Part shown: piece by piece, positions 25,512-34,719 of the stretch | How positions within the stretch are numbered: the stretch's first letter is position 1 | How the letters are laid out: every line of letters begins with the position of its first letter | Assembly (NCBI GenBank): GCA_031976175.1 | Contig: DALYLR010000008.1 | Location: 43,361-107,360, forward strand | DNA: 64,000 bases | Direction: 5' to 3' | From: DMER01 sp003451645 | Lineage (GTDB): Bacteria > Pseudomonadota > Alphaproteobacteria > Micropepsales > Micropepsaceae | Made by a program: the position numbers and the translations under genes | Notes under the pieces: model-generated | Told to the model about the DNA's origin: nothing | The model's input: only the letters and a program-made list of their open reading frames with translations | The model's database searches: none

Positions 25512-26144
25512 ATGCGTCCGGAAATCTTTGACTTCATTGGCAATCTCGACACGCTTTTGGCTGTGGTGCTGGGCGCGGTCTTGGCCACGCTGGGGGGCCT
25601 CACGGCCAACTGGATCGAGGAGCGGCGGCAACGCAAGCGGCGGGAGAAAGATGCAGCACGTTTTTTTGGCGAGGTCCTCGCCTCCATCGATCTGATCGTT
25701 TTCGGCGCTTCGGAATCGCGCAAGATCGGAGAACCCTATGGTCCGATCACCATGCGCATGCTGAAAGGCGCACGGCGGGAGATTGAGGTTTATGAGCGCA
25801 ATCGCGAGCGGCTTTTCGATCTCAGCGATCCAGCCTTGCGCGCGCGCATCCACATCGCGGTCTTGCGCCTGAGCCTGCCCATCGACAGCGCACTTGAAGC
25901 TCATGACGAGATCCTGCGGCTGCAGGACCAGCTCGCGCCCAATCGTGATACCGATCCCACCAATGATTTGAGGGCAGATGCCCGAGCCGCGATCGATGCG
26001 CGGATTGCCTCCAATAGCGGCTCGCGCGCATTTGGATTTGATCTCTTAGGTCGCTTGAGGCCGGAAACGGAGGCAATTCTGATGTCGCTCAAACCAATTG
26101 CGGGCATCTCGTTTGGAGAAATCGCCAAGGCCGCAAAGGTATGA
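25512..26144 (+). CDS. membrane-anchored helical protein, unknown function
   Basis: 210 residues from the ATG at 25512, with GAGGAAAGG upstream; an earlier TTG at 25494 is less likely. One N-terminal transmembrane helix (LLAVVLGAVLATLGGLTANW) is followed by a highly basic stretch EERRQRKRREKDAARFF, then amphipathic helices to the C terminus. The architecture suggests an inner-membrane anchor with a cytoplasmic helical domain. No family or catalytic motif is recognised. A 202-bp gap without visible features follows before the gene at 26347. Confidence 0.6.
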   Translation: MRPEIFDFIGNLDTLLAVVLGAVLATLGGLTANWIEERRQRKRREKDAARFFGEVLASIDLIVFGASESRKIGEPYGPITMRMLKGARREIEVYERNRERLFDLSDPALRARIHIAVLRLSLPIDSALEAHDEILRLQDQLAPNRDTDPTNDLRADARAAIDARIASNSGSRAFGFDLLGRLRPETEAILMSLKPIAGISFGEIAKAAKV

Positions 26145-26346
26145 GTTTTTGCCGTGCACCAGACCCTTGGCAGCGGCCGCTTGGACTAGCGTAACCAACG
26201 CTTGGCCAGCTCATTTCGTAAAGCCCTTCTTCACCAAGACCGCAATCAGGGCGGTAGAGCGGGGCTCTGACACCCCCCACATTAGCAGTTTCTTGGGGGC
26301 ACGGCCTGACACTAGCGCCTGCGTGTAAAGGCGTGGTGGGGGCAGA

Positions 26347-27600
26347 ATGTCTCGGGGCTTGGCTGACCTGAAAAAACCGAGCGAATTCCGCTCCATCGAG
26401 GGCCTGGCGCAGGTGCGCGCCAATGGCCGCGTGCTGAACCTCGGCGCGATCAACCGCGATCTGTTCGATCCGGACAAGGACGATACGCAAGGCCAGCCGC
26501 GCTTCTTTGCCAATAACGGGCTGAACACCGCCATCATCGTCAAACATAATGTGCGGGAGAATGAGCGCCATTTGTTCATGCGCCTGCGGCCCGTGGCGAC
26601 CAAGCTGATCCTGCCCATCGATCCTGACGATCTGTCGCTGGGCGGGGTGACCTTTATGCTGGGCGAGCGGCACGCCAACCGCATCATGCAGGATCGTCTG
26701 GGGCTCTGCCACAAGAGCCCCGACCCCAAAGTGCGCCAGGATTTGCGGGTCATCAACGCGCTGGACGGCCTGGCGACGCTCGATCCCTTTATTGTGCGGG
26801 AGCGTCTGGCGGTCGACGGTCATCATTTGCCGGAGGCCTTTGCGGCCTTTCAGCTGGGCGGCGATCATGCGCTGCAGGAATATATGAAACGCCAGCTGAC
26901 CCCTTTGGTCGCGCTCGCGATGGGCAGCGCGGTGCAGCCCAAGGGCAATGAGCGCGGCCTCGACCGCCTCTTGGAGGAGATGTTCACGGGCCCGCAAAAC
27001 GGCCGGGTCGAAATGCTGCGCGAGGCCTTGCGCATCACGCCCGAACGCTGGCCCCAGGCGCTCTATACCTGGAAGGCGGCGCTGTTTTATGAGTACCGGG
27101 TGCGCAATTTCGAGACGCGCTTTGCGCGCTTTCTGGAGAGCGTGCAGGCAACCAAGATCTATGCCTATTCGGTGGCGGCCCCGGTGGAGATCGTCTTGCC
27201 TTTGCGCGCCAGTCTGATCGCGCGCGCCCAAAGCGCCAAAGCGGGCCTCGACCGTTTGCTCATGACCTTTAGCGATGCCTATCGTAAGGACCTGATCGGA
27301 TCGGGATCGCCGGACGCGTTCAGGGATTACCTCCTGTCCCTGCATGAGAAGCTCTACGATTTCGGCGTGGTTTACGGGATCCTGGAGCAGATTGTGGGCT
27401 ATTGGGAATACTGGTTCATCTCGCGCGGGCTGACCCATGTGCCGGCCGAGTTCTTCATGGGGATCGGGCGCGACTTGCTGGGGGTGGTCGATCCCACAAC
27501 CATCGGACAAAGCGCGCTGCCGTCCTTCCGGGAGCCAGAGCCGGCGCCCAGACCAGTGGCGGCCGCTGGGGCGGGGGCGGCGCACGCCGTTCTTGTTTGA
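26347..27600 (+). CDS. soluble protein of unknown function, 417 residues
   Basis: No signal peptide or membrane segment. The sequence has the composition of a real globular protein (for example RSIEGLAQVRANGRVLNLGA near the start and KIYAYSVAAPVEIVLPLRAS in the middle) and is likely helical in its second half. It ends in an Ala/Pro-rich tail. I do not recognise any family. A 498-codon open frame runs antisense to nearly the whole gene (26089-27585); I judge the + strand frame to be the coding one because its residues are balanced and the antisense product is rich in Gln, His and Arg as expected of a shadow. tRNA-Pro follows 57 bp downstream. Confidence 0.68.
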   Translation: MSRGLADLKKPSEFRSIEGLAQVRANGRVLNLGAINRDLFDPDKDDTQGQPRFFANNGLNTAIIVKHNVRENERHLFMRLRPVATKLILPIDPDDLSLGGVTFMLGERHANRIMQDRLGLCHKSPDPKVRQDLRVINALDGLATLDPFIVRERLAVDGHHLPEAFAAFQLGGDHALQEYMKRQLTPLVALAMGSAVQPKGNERGLDRLLEEMFTGPQNGRVEMLREALRITPERWPQALYTWKAALFYEYRVRNFETRFARFLESVQATKIYAYSVAAPVEIVLPLRASLIARAQSAKAGLDRLLMTFSDAYRKDLIGSGSPDAFRDYLLSLHEKLYDFGVVYGILEQIVGYWEYWFISRGLTHVPAEFFMGIGRDLLGVVDPTTIGQSALPSFREPEPAPRPVAAAGAGAAHAVLV

Positions 27601-27657
27601 GCCGGGGAAAGCAGTTATAAGCGTCGGCTCCCGAGCCGGTCAGTCCGGCAAATGCGG

Positions 27658-27734
27658 CGGAGAGTAGCTCAGCCTGGTAGAGCACTGCTTTCGGGAGGCA
27701 GGGGCCGGAGGTTCAAATCCTCTCTCTCCGACCA
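27658..27734 (+). tRNA. tRNA-Pro (anticodon CGG)
   Basis: Full cloverleaf of 77 nt including encoded CCA. The acceptor stem CGGAGAG pairs with CTCTCCG, the D arm is GCTC-AGCCTGGTA-GAGC, and the anticodon arm is CTGCT-TTCGGGA-GGCAG, giving anticodon CGG for CCG codons. The T arm AGG-TTCAAAT-CCT has the usual loop. A short T run follows. Confidence 0.95.
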
Positions 27735-27758
27735 TTTTTCTCATGCATCTCAAAGAGA

Positions 27759-27785
27759 AGAGGGCGCCGCGGCCGCGGGCCCTCT
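27759..27785 (-). terminator. GC-rich hairpin past the M16 protease gene
   Basis: AGAGGGCGCCGCGG (27759-27772) and CCGCGGGCCCTCT (27773-27785) form a long stem with one bulged base. On the minus strand it lies 26 bp past the M16 stop and is followed by TCTCTTTGAG, only weakly T-rich. It also separates the convergent tRNA-Pro transcript. Confidence 0.45.
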
Positions 27786-27810
27786 GTCGTGTTTGTGAAG
27801 CTCCGGTGCC

Positions 27811-30687
27811 TTACTTTGCGATCGCGGGCGCTGGGATCACCTCGACCGGCAAACCCAAGCCCTCCAATTGCGGCTTCACAACCGAGGCGTCACCGACCAC
27901 CACAAAGAGCAGCTTTTTGGGGTCGATCTTGGCACGCGCGGCATTGTCCAGGTCTTGCGTGGTCAGGGCCTTGTACTTGGCGGCGAGGGTCTCGTAGTAG
28001 TCGTCCGGGCGGCCCAGATTGACAATGTTGGACAGGCCCGCGAGCACGGCCTGCGCCGTCTCAAAGCTGCCGGGCAGGCCCCGCACGTTGCCATTGACGG
28101 TGCGCTCCAGCTCATTGGCCTGCACAGGCTTGGCGGTCAGGAACTGATCGATATCGCTCAGGATTTCCTTGATCGATGCGCCGGTCTTGTCGGCCTGCAC
28201 GGGCGCGCGGACCTGATAGGAGGCGCTCTCAAGGGGATCACTGATAGAGCTGCGGGAGCCATAAGACCAGCCCTTGGTCTCGCGCAGGTTCATGTTGATC
28301 CGGGAGAGGAACGACCCGCCCAGAACCTCGTTGGCCGCTTGCAAGGTTACGAGATCATCCCGCCCGGCCGCGTCGAGGACCTGGCCCGCCGCGATCACCG
28401 ATTGCGGCGATTTTGGCCGGTCGACCAGAATGATCCGGTGCTGAGCGGCGGGAATCTTGGTCTTGAAGTCCTTCTTGACCATCAGCATGCGGTTCTCGGG
28501 CCAAGCGCCGAAATGGGTCTCCAAATGCGGCAAGACCTCGGCCAGACCAGCGCTTGACACCACAAGGATGCGGGCACGCGAGGGCCGGATCGCCATTGTG
28601 TGGAACTTGCGCAGATCGTCGGGCGAGAGCTTGGCCACCACGGCCGGATCGCCCAAGCCGCTAGGCGGCACGCCGTACGGGTGCTTGGCGCCGTAGAGCG
28701 CAGGCAGCAAGACACGCGCCGCGATCTGAGCCGGATTATTGAGCTCGGAAGCAATGCGCGTCATTTGCGTCGCCCGCAAACGCTCGACCTCAGCCGGGTC
28801 AAATTTGGGATTGCGCACCACATCGGCGAGCAAGGCGACGGACGGCCCCAGATTAGGGGTCAGCGCGGTCAGCGAGAAGCCGGTACGGTCGAGGCTGGCA
28901 TTGGAGCCCAAACCAGCGCCCAGGCGCTCGGTCTCTTCAGCGATTTGCACGGAGGTGCGCGAGGTCGTGCCCTCGGTCATAAGGGCCAGCATGAGCGATT
29001 GCGTGCCCAGCGCGTCCTTGGGATCGGCGGCATAGCCCGCATCGAAACTGACCACCATGCGCGTCACCGGCACGGCCGCCCGCTGAGCGTAAAAGACTTC
29101 GATACCGTTCTTGAGCTTAGCGCGTTCGATACTGGGGAAGTCGAGGGATGCGAGCGATCCCACCTCCGGCAGTTTGGAGCGGTCAACATTGGCGGCAGGC
29201 TTTGACGCGGCGCTGTCGTCGCTGCCAGGCGCCTTGTAGAAGGCGGGGCTGGACACGGGCCGTTCTGGGCCGCTGATCACAGCGCCACCGCGCTCGGCGC
29301 CACTTTCGGTGCGCTCGCCAGGCTCGATGGTCAGCGCATAGACAGGGCGCGACAACCACTTATTGGCCGCGGTTTTGACCTCCTCCGGCGTGAGCGCCGC
29401 CCAGGCAAGGGCCTCTTTCTTGTAGAAGGAGGAATCGTTCGAATAAAGCTCGCCCTCAGCTAAAGCGACGGCCTTACCCGAAAAGCCGCCCACGGACTCA
29501 AAGCCGCGGATGGCGCCTGCGATCACGCCCGTGGCAGCGCGGCTCAGCTCATCGCTGGTGGGACCTTCGGCCAGGAATTGGGCGATGACCTCATCCATGC
29601 GCTTGCCAACGAGTGCGGGATCGACGCTAGGCTTTACGTCCGCCTGCACGCCAAAGACGCCCGCATGCTGGAAGATTTGCGCAGACGACGAGGTCGACAC
29701 CACGATTTTCTCCGAGCGCACCAGCGCATTGTCGAGCCGGGAGGAGGCAAGACCGCCCAGGACCGACGCCGCCGCCTGCAGCCGGACGGAATCCGGGTCG
29801 TTCAGACCGGGAACCGTCCAATAGCGGTAAAGGCGGGTGGTGGCGACGCGATCCTTGCTGACCTCGGCCTTGGGGGCGTCGAGGGTGGGCACAGGTGCCT
29901 TGACCGGCTTGACGGCAGGCCCGCGCTTGATGGCGCCGAAATACTTCTCAACCAAGGGCTTAGCGGTTGCCAGATCGATATCGCCGGCCAGGATCAGAAT
30001 GGCGTTGTTGGGTCCATAATGGTCCTTGAACCATTTGCGCACGTCATCGAGGGTCGCCGCATTCAAATCCGCCATCGAGCCGATGGTGGAGTGGTGATAG
30101 GGATGGCCCTTGGGGAACAGGTTCTCAAAGGTCAGGTATCCCACAAGGCCATAGGGTTGATTGTCACCCTGACGCTTTTCGTTTTGGACCACGCCGCGCT
30201 GATTATCGAGCTTGGCCTGGGTCACCGCACCCAAAAGATAGCCCATGCGGTCGCTTTCCAGGAAGAGCGCGCGCTCTAACGCCCCGGTCGGCACGGTCTG
30301 GAAATAATTGGTGCGGTCGAGCCACGTCGTGCCATTGAAATCGGTGGCGCCTACTTGCTGCAAAGGCTCGAAATAATCGCCGGGCGCATTCTCAGAGCCA
30401 TTGAACATGATGTGTTCGAACAAATGGGCAAAGCCAGTCTTGCCCTTGGGCTCATGTTTGGAGCCCACATCGTACCAAACGGAGACAGCAACAACGGGGG
30501 CCTTGCGGTCGGTGTGGACCAGCACGCGCAAGCCATTGGCCAGCACAAATTTGTCGTGAGGGATGTCGACCATCTTGGCGAGGCCGGCGGGCGAGACGGG
30601 CGCTTGCGCGGCCGCTCCATGCGCCAGTGTAAACGCGACAACAACAGCGAGAGCCCCAAGGAGGGCGCGGCCAAAAGACAACTGCAT
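27811..30687 (-). CDS. M16 family zinc metallopeptidase, two-domain
   Basis: 958 residues from the ATG at 30687 with GGGGATC upstream; the frame is open to 30840 but the internal start gives a signal peptide (FGRALLGALAVVVAFTLAHG, cleavage near AAA-Q). The inverted zinc motif HLFEH is at 88-92, with a downstream Glu in the NEKRQGDNQP stretch. The second M16 half, from about residue 490, lacks HxxEH, as in the inactive lobe of two-lobed insulinase-like enzymes that close like a clamshell on peptides. It is probably periplasmic. It is divergent from the caspase-like gene at 30885. Confidence 0.9.
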   Translation of the reverse strand: MQLSFGRALLGALAVVVAFTLAHGAAAQAPVSPAGLAKMVDIPHDKFVLANGLRVLVHTDRKAPVVAVSVWYDVGSKHEPKGKTGFAHLFEHIMFNGSENAPGDYFEPLQQVGATDFNGTTWLDRTNYFQTVPTGALERALFLESDRMGYLLGAVTQAKLDNQRGVVQNEKRQGDNQPYGLVGYLTFENLFPKGHPYHHSTIGSMADLNAATLDDVRKWFKDHYGPNNAILILAGDIDLATAKPLVEKYFGAIKRGPAVKPVKAPVPTLDAPKAEVSKDRVATTRLYRYWTVPGLNDPDSVRLQAAASVLGGLASSRLDNALVRSEKIVVSTSSSAQIFQHAGVFGVQADVKPSVDPALVGKRMDEVIAQFLAEGPTSDELSRAATGVIAGAIRGFESVGGFSGKAVALAEGELYSNDSSFYKKEALAWAALTPEEVKTAANKWLSRPVYALTIEPGERTESGAERGGAVISGPERPVSSPAFYKAPGSDDSAASKPAANVDRSKLPEVGSLASLDFPSIERAKLKNGIEVFYAQRAAVPVTRMVVSFDAGYAADPKDALGTQSLMLALMTEGTTSRTSVQIAEETERLGAGLGSNASLDRTGFSLTALTPNLGPSVALLADVVRNPKFDPAEVERLRATQMTRIASELNNPAQIAARVLLPALYGAKHPYGVPPSGLGDPAVVAKLSPDDLRKFHTMAIRPSRARILVVSSAGLAEVLPHLETHFGAWPENRMLMVKKDFKTKIPAAQHRIILVDRPKSPQSVIAAGQVLDAAGRDDLVTLQAANEVLGGSFLSRINMNLRETKGWSYGSRSSISDPLESASYQVRAPVQADKTGASIKEILSDIDQFLTAKPVQANELERTVNGNVRGLPGSFETAQAVLAGLSNIVNLGRPDDYYETLAAKYKALTTQDLDNAARAKIDPKKLLFVVVGDASVVKPQLEGLGLPVEVIPAPAIAK

Positions 30688-30884
30688 CGGTTGATCCCCA
30701 ACAAATCGAAAAGCGCCAGATGGTAAGGGGAGGAATGATCCCACCGCAAGGGCAGGCGGGGGACAATTGGTCACCTTCTTGTCATCGGACTGGCGGTTGG
30801 ACCGGGCGAAACAATGCCAGCTTGCCTGACTACCGGTCACACGGGGCCTATGTTATAACGCCCGATAGAGTGTCAGGGGGTTTC

Positions 30885-32321
30885 ATGGGGTGGATTACGC
30901 GATTTTTTCCGTTGGCTTTCGCCCTTGGATTCATAGGCGCACACGCGCTAGCCCAAGACCGGGTCGCCCTGATCATCGCCAACAGTAAATATGAACAAGT
31001 TCCACGCCTTGCAAACCCTCTGAATGACGCAAAGTTGGTGGCGGCAAGCCTCAAGAAAGTCGGATTCGGCGACGTACCCGTGTTGATGGACCTATCAAAG
31101 GGCGCCATGGAGAAAGCCTTGCGCGATTTTGGCATGAAGGCCCAAGGGGCGAACATTGCGCTGGTCTACTACGCCGGCCATGGAATCGAGGTCGGCGGGG
31201 TGAATTACTTGATCCCAGTTGAGGCAAAGCTCTCAGACGCAGACTTTGTTGAATTGGAGGCTGTGCCCGGCAACCTTGCCCAGCAGATGGCCAAGCGTGC
31301 CAAAGGCGTCAACATCGTCGTCCTGGACGCATGCCGGGATAACCCCTTCGTACCGAAAATGCGCTCTGTTGGCGGAGGCCGTTCGGTGGGCACTCGCGGC
31401 CTCGCGGCCGTCGAAGCGGGCGGTGTCTCGGTCTTAGCCTTGGCCGCGAAAGCCGGGTCCGTCGCGCAAGACGGGGAAGGAACCAATGGTCCCTATGCGG
31501 CGGCGCTGGCCAAGCACATTGCCACCCCCGGCATTGAATTGCGCCTCATGTTTGGCCGGGTGCGGGACGAAGTCATGACCCTTACGAAGGGCAAACAAGA
31601 GCCGTTCATATACGAGTCCCTCGGAGGCAAGGAATACTTCCTAGCCGAAGGGCCGCGGCCGCAAGCGGGCGGTGCCTCAGCCCCGGCACCGGTGGCCCGT
31701 ACATTGTCGCCGGATGACTGGCGCAAACGTATACAAGAACTCACGCCTGGAACGCCAACTGAACGGTACGCTGAGTTGTTTGGGACGGCGCGCCATATCG
31801 AGTTTCCAGGAACCGTTGCAGGCGTTGCCAATGTCGAATACCGAGTCTACGCCGCAGGGCCGTTCGAGGTCTATCATGTCTTGTCGGGCCGGAAGCCGGT
31901 TGGCTTGGGGTTGCGCACCATGCCGGGAACGCAGGAGAAGGGGCCTTATTGGCCAAAGGACGGCGACTTTCAGTCGATGGATGAAGCAACGCCGGACCGC
32001 ACGAGCAACGCCACTTACGGCTGCACAGGGGAGTTGAAATTTGGCGGCGAGCGCGCGGCCGTGTTCGTCCTAACGCCACCTTGTCAATTCGGCGCCTATC
32101 CTGGTGGCGTGACAACTCAGGCGTTTGCCTATGCCTATGTCGACTCCGACGCCAATGCGTCCTGTGATACGGAGGTTCAAGCATTATTTGGCCAGCAAAA
32201 GGCGCCAAAGCTCTGCAAATCCATGTCAAGCTGGGCCCCTGTGGCCATGTTCGTGGATTGGGACCTTAACGCGCAGGCTGGCCTCGACATGCTTGTGAAA
32301 AAGATGATGAGAGAGCGTTAA
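30885..32321 (+). CDS. secreted caspase-like (peptidase C14) protein
   Basis: 478 residues from the ATG at 30885 (CAGGGGG upstream). A signal peptide (FPLAFALGFIGAHALA-Q) leads into a p20-type caspase domain: VALIIANSKYEQVPRLANP, catalytic His99 in YYAGHGIE and Cys150 in LDACRDNPF. This is the intact dyad of bacterial metacaspase/orthocaspase-like proteins. Residues from about 290 on form a separate C-terminal domain with paired Cys (ATYGCTGEL, TPPCQFG, NASCDTE, KLCKS) that I do not recognise, perhaps disulphide-bonded. It lies 19 bp upstream of the SMP-30-like gene, likely an operon. Confidence 0.85.
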   Translation: MGWITRFFPLAFALGFIGAHALAQDRVALIIANSKYEQVPRLANPLNDAKLVAASLKKVGFGDVPVLMDLSKGAMEKALRDFGMKAQGANIALVYYAGHGIEVGGVNYLIPVEAKLSDADFVELEAVPGNLAQQMAKRAKGVNIVVLDACRDNPFVPKMRSVGGGRSVGTRGLAAVEAGGVSVLALAAKAGSVAQDGEGTNGPYAAALAKHIATPGIELRLMFGRVRDEVMTLTKGKQEPFIYESLGGKEYFLAEGPRPQAGGASAPAPVARTLSPDDWRKRIQELTPGTPTERYAELFGTARHIEFPGTVAGVANVEYRVYAAGPFEVYHVLSGRKPVGLGLRTMPGTQEKGPYWPKDGDFQSMDEATPDRTSNATYGCTGELKFGGERAAVFVLTPPCQFGAYPGGVTTQAFAYAYVDSDANASCDTEVQALFGQQKAPKLCKSMSSWAPVAMFVDWDLNAQAGLDMLVKKMMRER

Positions 32322-32340
32322 CCGGCGGGGGCGGTCAACC

Positions 32341-33432
32341 ATGCTTCGCAAGACGACAATGGCCATTGCAGTCTTATTGGCGGCAGCGGGACTGTATCTG
32401 AGCCTGTGGCCGATCCCGATCAAACCCGAGGCCTGGATGCCGCCGCCCAATCCCGGCATGACGGGCCCCTATGCTGAGAACTCCGCCATCAAGGATGCGG
32501 CGGTGCGCTTTGCGGACAAAATCGGCCATGGACCGGAAGATGTCGCGGTCAAGGATGGCTTTGCCTATACGGGCTTTGAGGACGGGCGCATCATGAAGAT
32601 CGCCCTGAACGGTTCGTCCACGGTGGAATTCGCCAAGACCGGCGGCAGGCCCTTAGGGCTCGGCTTTGACGCAAGCGGCGCACTGATTGTCGCCGACGCG
32701 ATCAAGGGATTGATTGCGATCGCGCCCGATGGAACGATCCGGACGCTGAGCGAGCAGATCGGGGGCAAGCGCATGGTCTTTGTCGACGATCTCGACATTG
32801 GCGGGGATGGCACGATCTGGTTCTCGGATGCCTCGCAGCGCTTTGGCATCAAGCTGTTTTTGAACGACATGTGGGAGGGTTCGGCGACCGGCCGGCTGCT
32901 TAGCTATGATCCGGCGACAGGGGAAACCCAGGTGCGCCTTGAAGGCTTGCGCTTTGCCAATGGGGTGGCTTTGTCCGCAGACGGATCATTCGTGCTCGTC
33001 AACGAGACGGCGGCGCGGCGCATCCGAAAATTGTGGCTCTCGGGCCCCAAGGCGGGCCAGGACGAGATGCTGATTGATGGCTTGCCCTGCTTTCCGGATA
33101 ATCTCTCACGCAGTCCACAGGGGCATTTCTGGATCGCCTGTCCCAGCCCCGCCAATGATCAGTTCGATGATCTGATGCCGCAGCCTTTCCTGCGCGCGGT
33201 CATGTTCCGCCTGACGCAACTGGGGCTCGCACCCTCGCCAGTGCCGCCTTTGCGCGGTTGGGCCATTGCGATCAATGGCGAGGGGCGGGTGCTGGCGAGC
33301 CTGATGGACCCCAAGGGCGAGCGCTATCACACGATCACCAGCGTCAATGAGTTTGATGGCGAACTCTATTTTGGCTCAATCGCCGAGAATGCGATCGGCC
33401 GGATGCCCGCGCCCGCCCTGCAGGCGCAATGA
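32341..33432 (+). CDS. SMP-30/strictosidine synthase-like beta-propeller protein
   Basis: 363 residues with an N-terminal membrane anchor (TTMAIAVLLAAAGLYLSLWP). The body is a six-bladed propeller of the SMP-30/gluconolactonase/strictosidine synthase group: GPEDVAVKDGFAYTGFEDGR, then VFVDDLDIGGDGTIWFSDAS and GLRFANGVALSADGSFVLVN. Close relatives include animal APMAP and plant strictosidine synthase-like proteins; the substrate is unknown. It is probably cotranscribed with the caspase-like gene. Its last 57 bp overlap the end of a convergent gene at 33376. Confidence 0.8.
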   Translation: MLRKTTMAIAVLLAAAGLYLSLWPIPIKPEAWMPPPNPGMTGPYAENSAIKDAAVRFADKIGHGPEDVAVKDGFAYTGFEDGRIMKIALNGSSTVEFAKTGGRPLGLGFDASGALIVADAIKGLIAIAPDGTIRTLSEQIGGKRMVFVDDLDIGGDGTIWFSDASQRFGIKLFLNDMWEGSATGRLLSYDPATGETQVRLEGLRFANGVALSADGSFVLVNETAARRIRKLWLSGPKAGQDEMLIDGLPCFPDNLSRSPQGHFWIACPSPANDQFDDLMPQPFLRAVMFRLTQLGLAPSPVPPLRGWAIAINGEGRVLASLMDPKGERYHTITSVNEFDGELYFGSIAENAIGRMPAPALQAQ

Positions 33433-34023
33433 GGGCGGCTGGCGCTGCCAGTGTTGCCAGTCCTGGAGCGTATCGACGTCGTCCAAGGTGCCGGTGAGAG
33501 CAACGCGCGCATCTTTCAGTCCGGCCAAAGTGTCCGCCAAGGCGTGAGGGCCTGACCAGCGGACTTGGCCGAATGGGGCGCGGCGTTTCAGGCCGCGCAA
33601 GCCCACGAGCCAATAGCCGCCATCGCTTGCGGGCCCCAACACCGCATCATGACCGCCAAGCAACCGGGCGGCCTGCGCAAGTGCCTCACCCGAGATGCCA
33701 GGGATGTCGGAGCCGATGATGATGGTGGGACCCTTTGCGCGCATCGTGTCGAACACGGCTTGCATGCGCGCACCCAGATCGCCGCGCGTCTGGCCCAGGC
33801 AGCGCAGCTTGGCGGGGAAGGTGGTGGTGCGGAGATCGGCGGCAGGGGCGATGGCCAGGGTGAGCTGCCACCGGCGGTCAAGGGTTAGGCGGCGCAAGAG
33901 GGCCGCCACCATGGCGCGATAGGCGCGCACGGCCTCGGTTGGCCCCGCCTCACGCGCGAGCCTTGTCTTGACGCGACCCATGACCGGCACCTTCAGCATC
34001 AGGACGATCTGCAGACGCATCAT
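33376..34023 (-). CDS. TIGR04282-type glycosyltransferase-like protein (rSAM/selenodomain-associated transferase 1)
   Basis: 215 residues from the ATG at 34023, which overlaps the stop of the upstream GT2 gene as ATGA. The family pattern is visible: MLKVPVMGRVKTRLAREAG at the nucleotide-binding loop, IIIGSDIPGISGEALAQAAR, and LGPASDGGYWLVGL. The family (DUF2064, CofC-like nucleotidyl/glycosyl transferase fold) is often paired with TIGR04283, as here, and has been linked to arsenosugar and selenium-related gene sets. The pairing supports a shared pathway; the product is unknown. The 3' end overlaps the convergent SMP-30-like gene by 57 bp. Confidence 0.83.
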   Translation of the reverse strand: MMRLQIVLMLKVPVMGRVKTRLAREAGPTEAVRAYRAMVAALLRRLTLDRRWQLTLAIAPAADLRTTTFPAKLRCLGQTRGDLGARMQAVFDTMRAKGPTIIIGSDIPGISGEALAQAARLLGGHDAVLGPASDGGYWLVGLRGLKRRAPFGQVRWSGPHALADTLAGLKDARVALTGTLDDVDTLQDWQHWQRQPPSLRLQGGRGHPADRILGD

Positions 34024-34712
34024 CCGTAGATCCGCTTGATGAGGCCGGCGGGCACGCCCAAGAAATACAGGCTGAGGCAAAAGAGATTGCGGGTCGAGCG
34101 CATCAGATACCCCTCCCTCAAATAGCGCCGCGCCGAGGTGATGGCGCGCGGATGCAACATGCGCAAGCGGCGGCGGCCCAATCTGCGGACAATGTCGACA
34201 TCCTCCATCAAGGGCATAGCGCGATAGCCGCCGATCTCATCATAAAGAGCGCGTGAGATAAGCAGCGCCTGATCGCCATAGGGCAGACCGAGCACGCGTA
34301 CACGCCAGGCCACCATCCGGGCGAGCCTGTGGGCGGGTGCGCTATCCTCATTGAGGGCAAAGGTAAAGACCGCTGCATGATCGGGCGCTTGGGCGATGTG
34401 GGTCCGCGCGGCTTCCGCCCAGCCGGGCTCCAGCACGGTGTCGGCATGGAGGAACAGGAGCCAGGGTGCGGTGGCGGCATCGGCACCTCTCTGCAATTGC
34501 TGGCCGCGTCCGGGTTGGCCGGTAACAAGCTGCGCCTGTGCATCGCGCGCGATCGCAAGCGTCGCATCGCTAGACCCGCCATCGCTGACGATCACATGGG
34601 CGATCAGGCCGTCGTTGCGGGCTTGCACTAGGGCCGCGAGACAGGCGGGCAAACCATCCGCGGCATTGAGTGTCGGAATAATGACGGCCAGCAAGGGAGG
34701 CACGTGAACCAT
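34020..34712 (-). CDS. TIGR04283-type family 2 glycosyltransferase (rSAM/selenodomain-associated transferase 2)
   Basis: 230 residues. GT2 fold: LAVIIPTLNAADGLPACLAA at the start, VIVSDGGSSDAT nucleotide-binding strand, LFLHADTVLEPGW as the metal-binding DxD-like segment, and LMEDVDIVRRL in the acceptor part. A C-terminal hydrophobic segment (LFCLSLYFLGVPAGLI) may tie it to the membrane. Translationally coupled with the TIGR04282-type gene downstream. tRNA-Gln lies 7 bp upstream on the same strand, so the operon may be read from the tRNA promoter or one within that short gap. Confidence 0.85.
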   Translation of the reverse strand: MVHVPPLLAVIIPTLNAADGLPACLAALVQARNDGLIAHVIVSDGGSSDATLAIARDAQAQLVTGQPGRGQQLQRGADAATAPWLLFLHADTVLEPGWAEAARTHIAQAPDHAAVFTFALNEDSAPAHRLARMVAWRVRVLGLPYGDQALLISRALYDEIGGYRAMPLMEDVDIVRRLGRRRLRMLHPRAITSARRYLREGYLMRSTRNLFCLSLYFLGVPAGLIKRIYG

Positions 34713-34719
34713 TGAAGGC

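Noticed and set aside
26089..27585. 498-codon open frame antisense to the 417-residue gene
   Set aside because: The product is rich in Gln, His, Arg and short repeats typical of a high-GC shadow frame; the + strand frame has globular composition. No ribosome-binding site fits it.
27658..27734. tRNA-Pro as a possible integration site of a genomic island
   Set aside because: No integrase, direct repeat of the tRNA 3' end, or island-like gene content is seen on either side.
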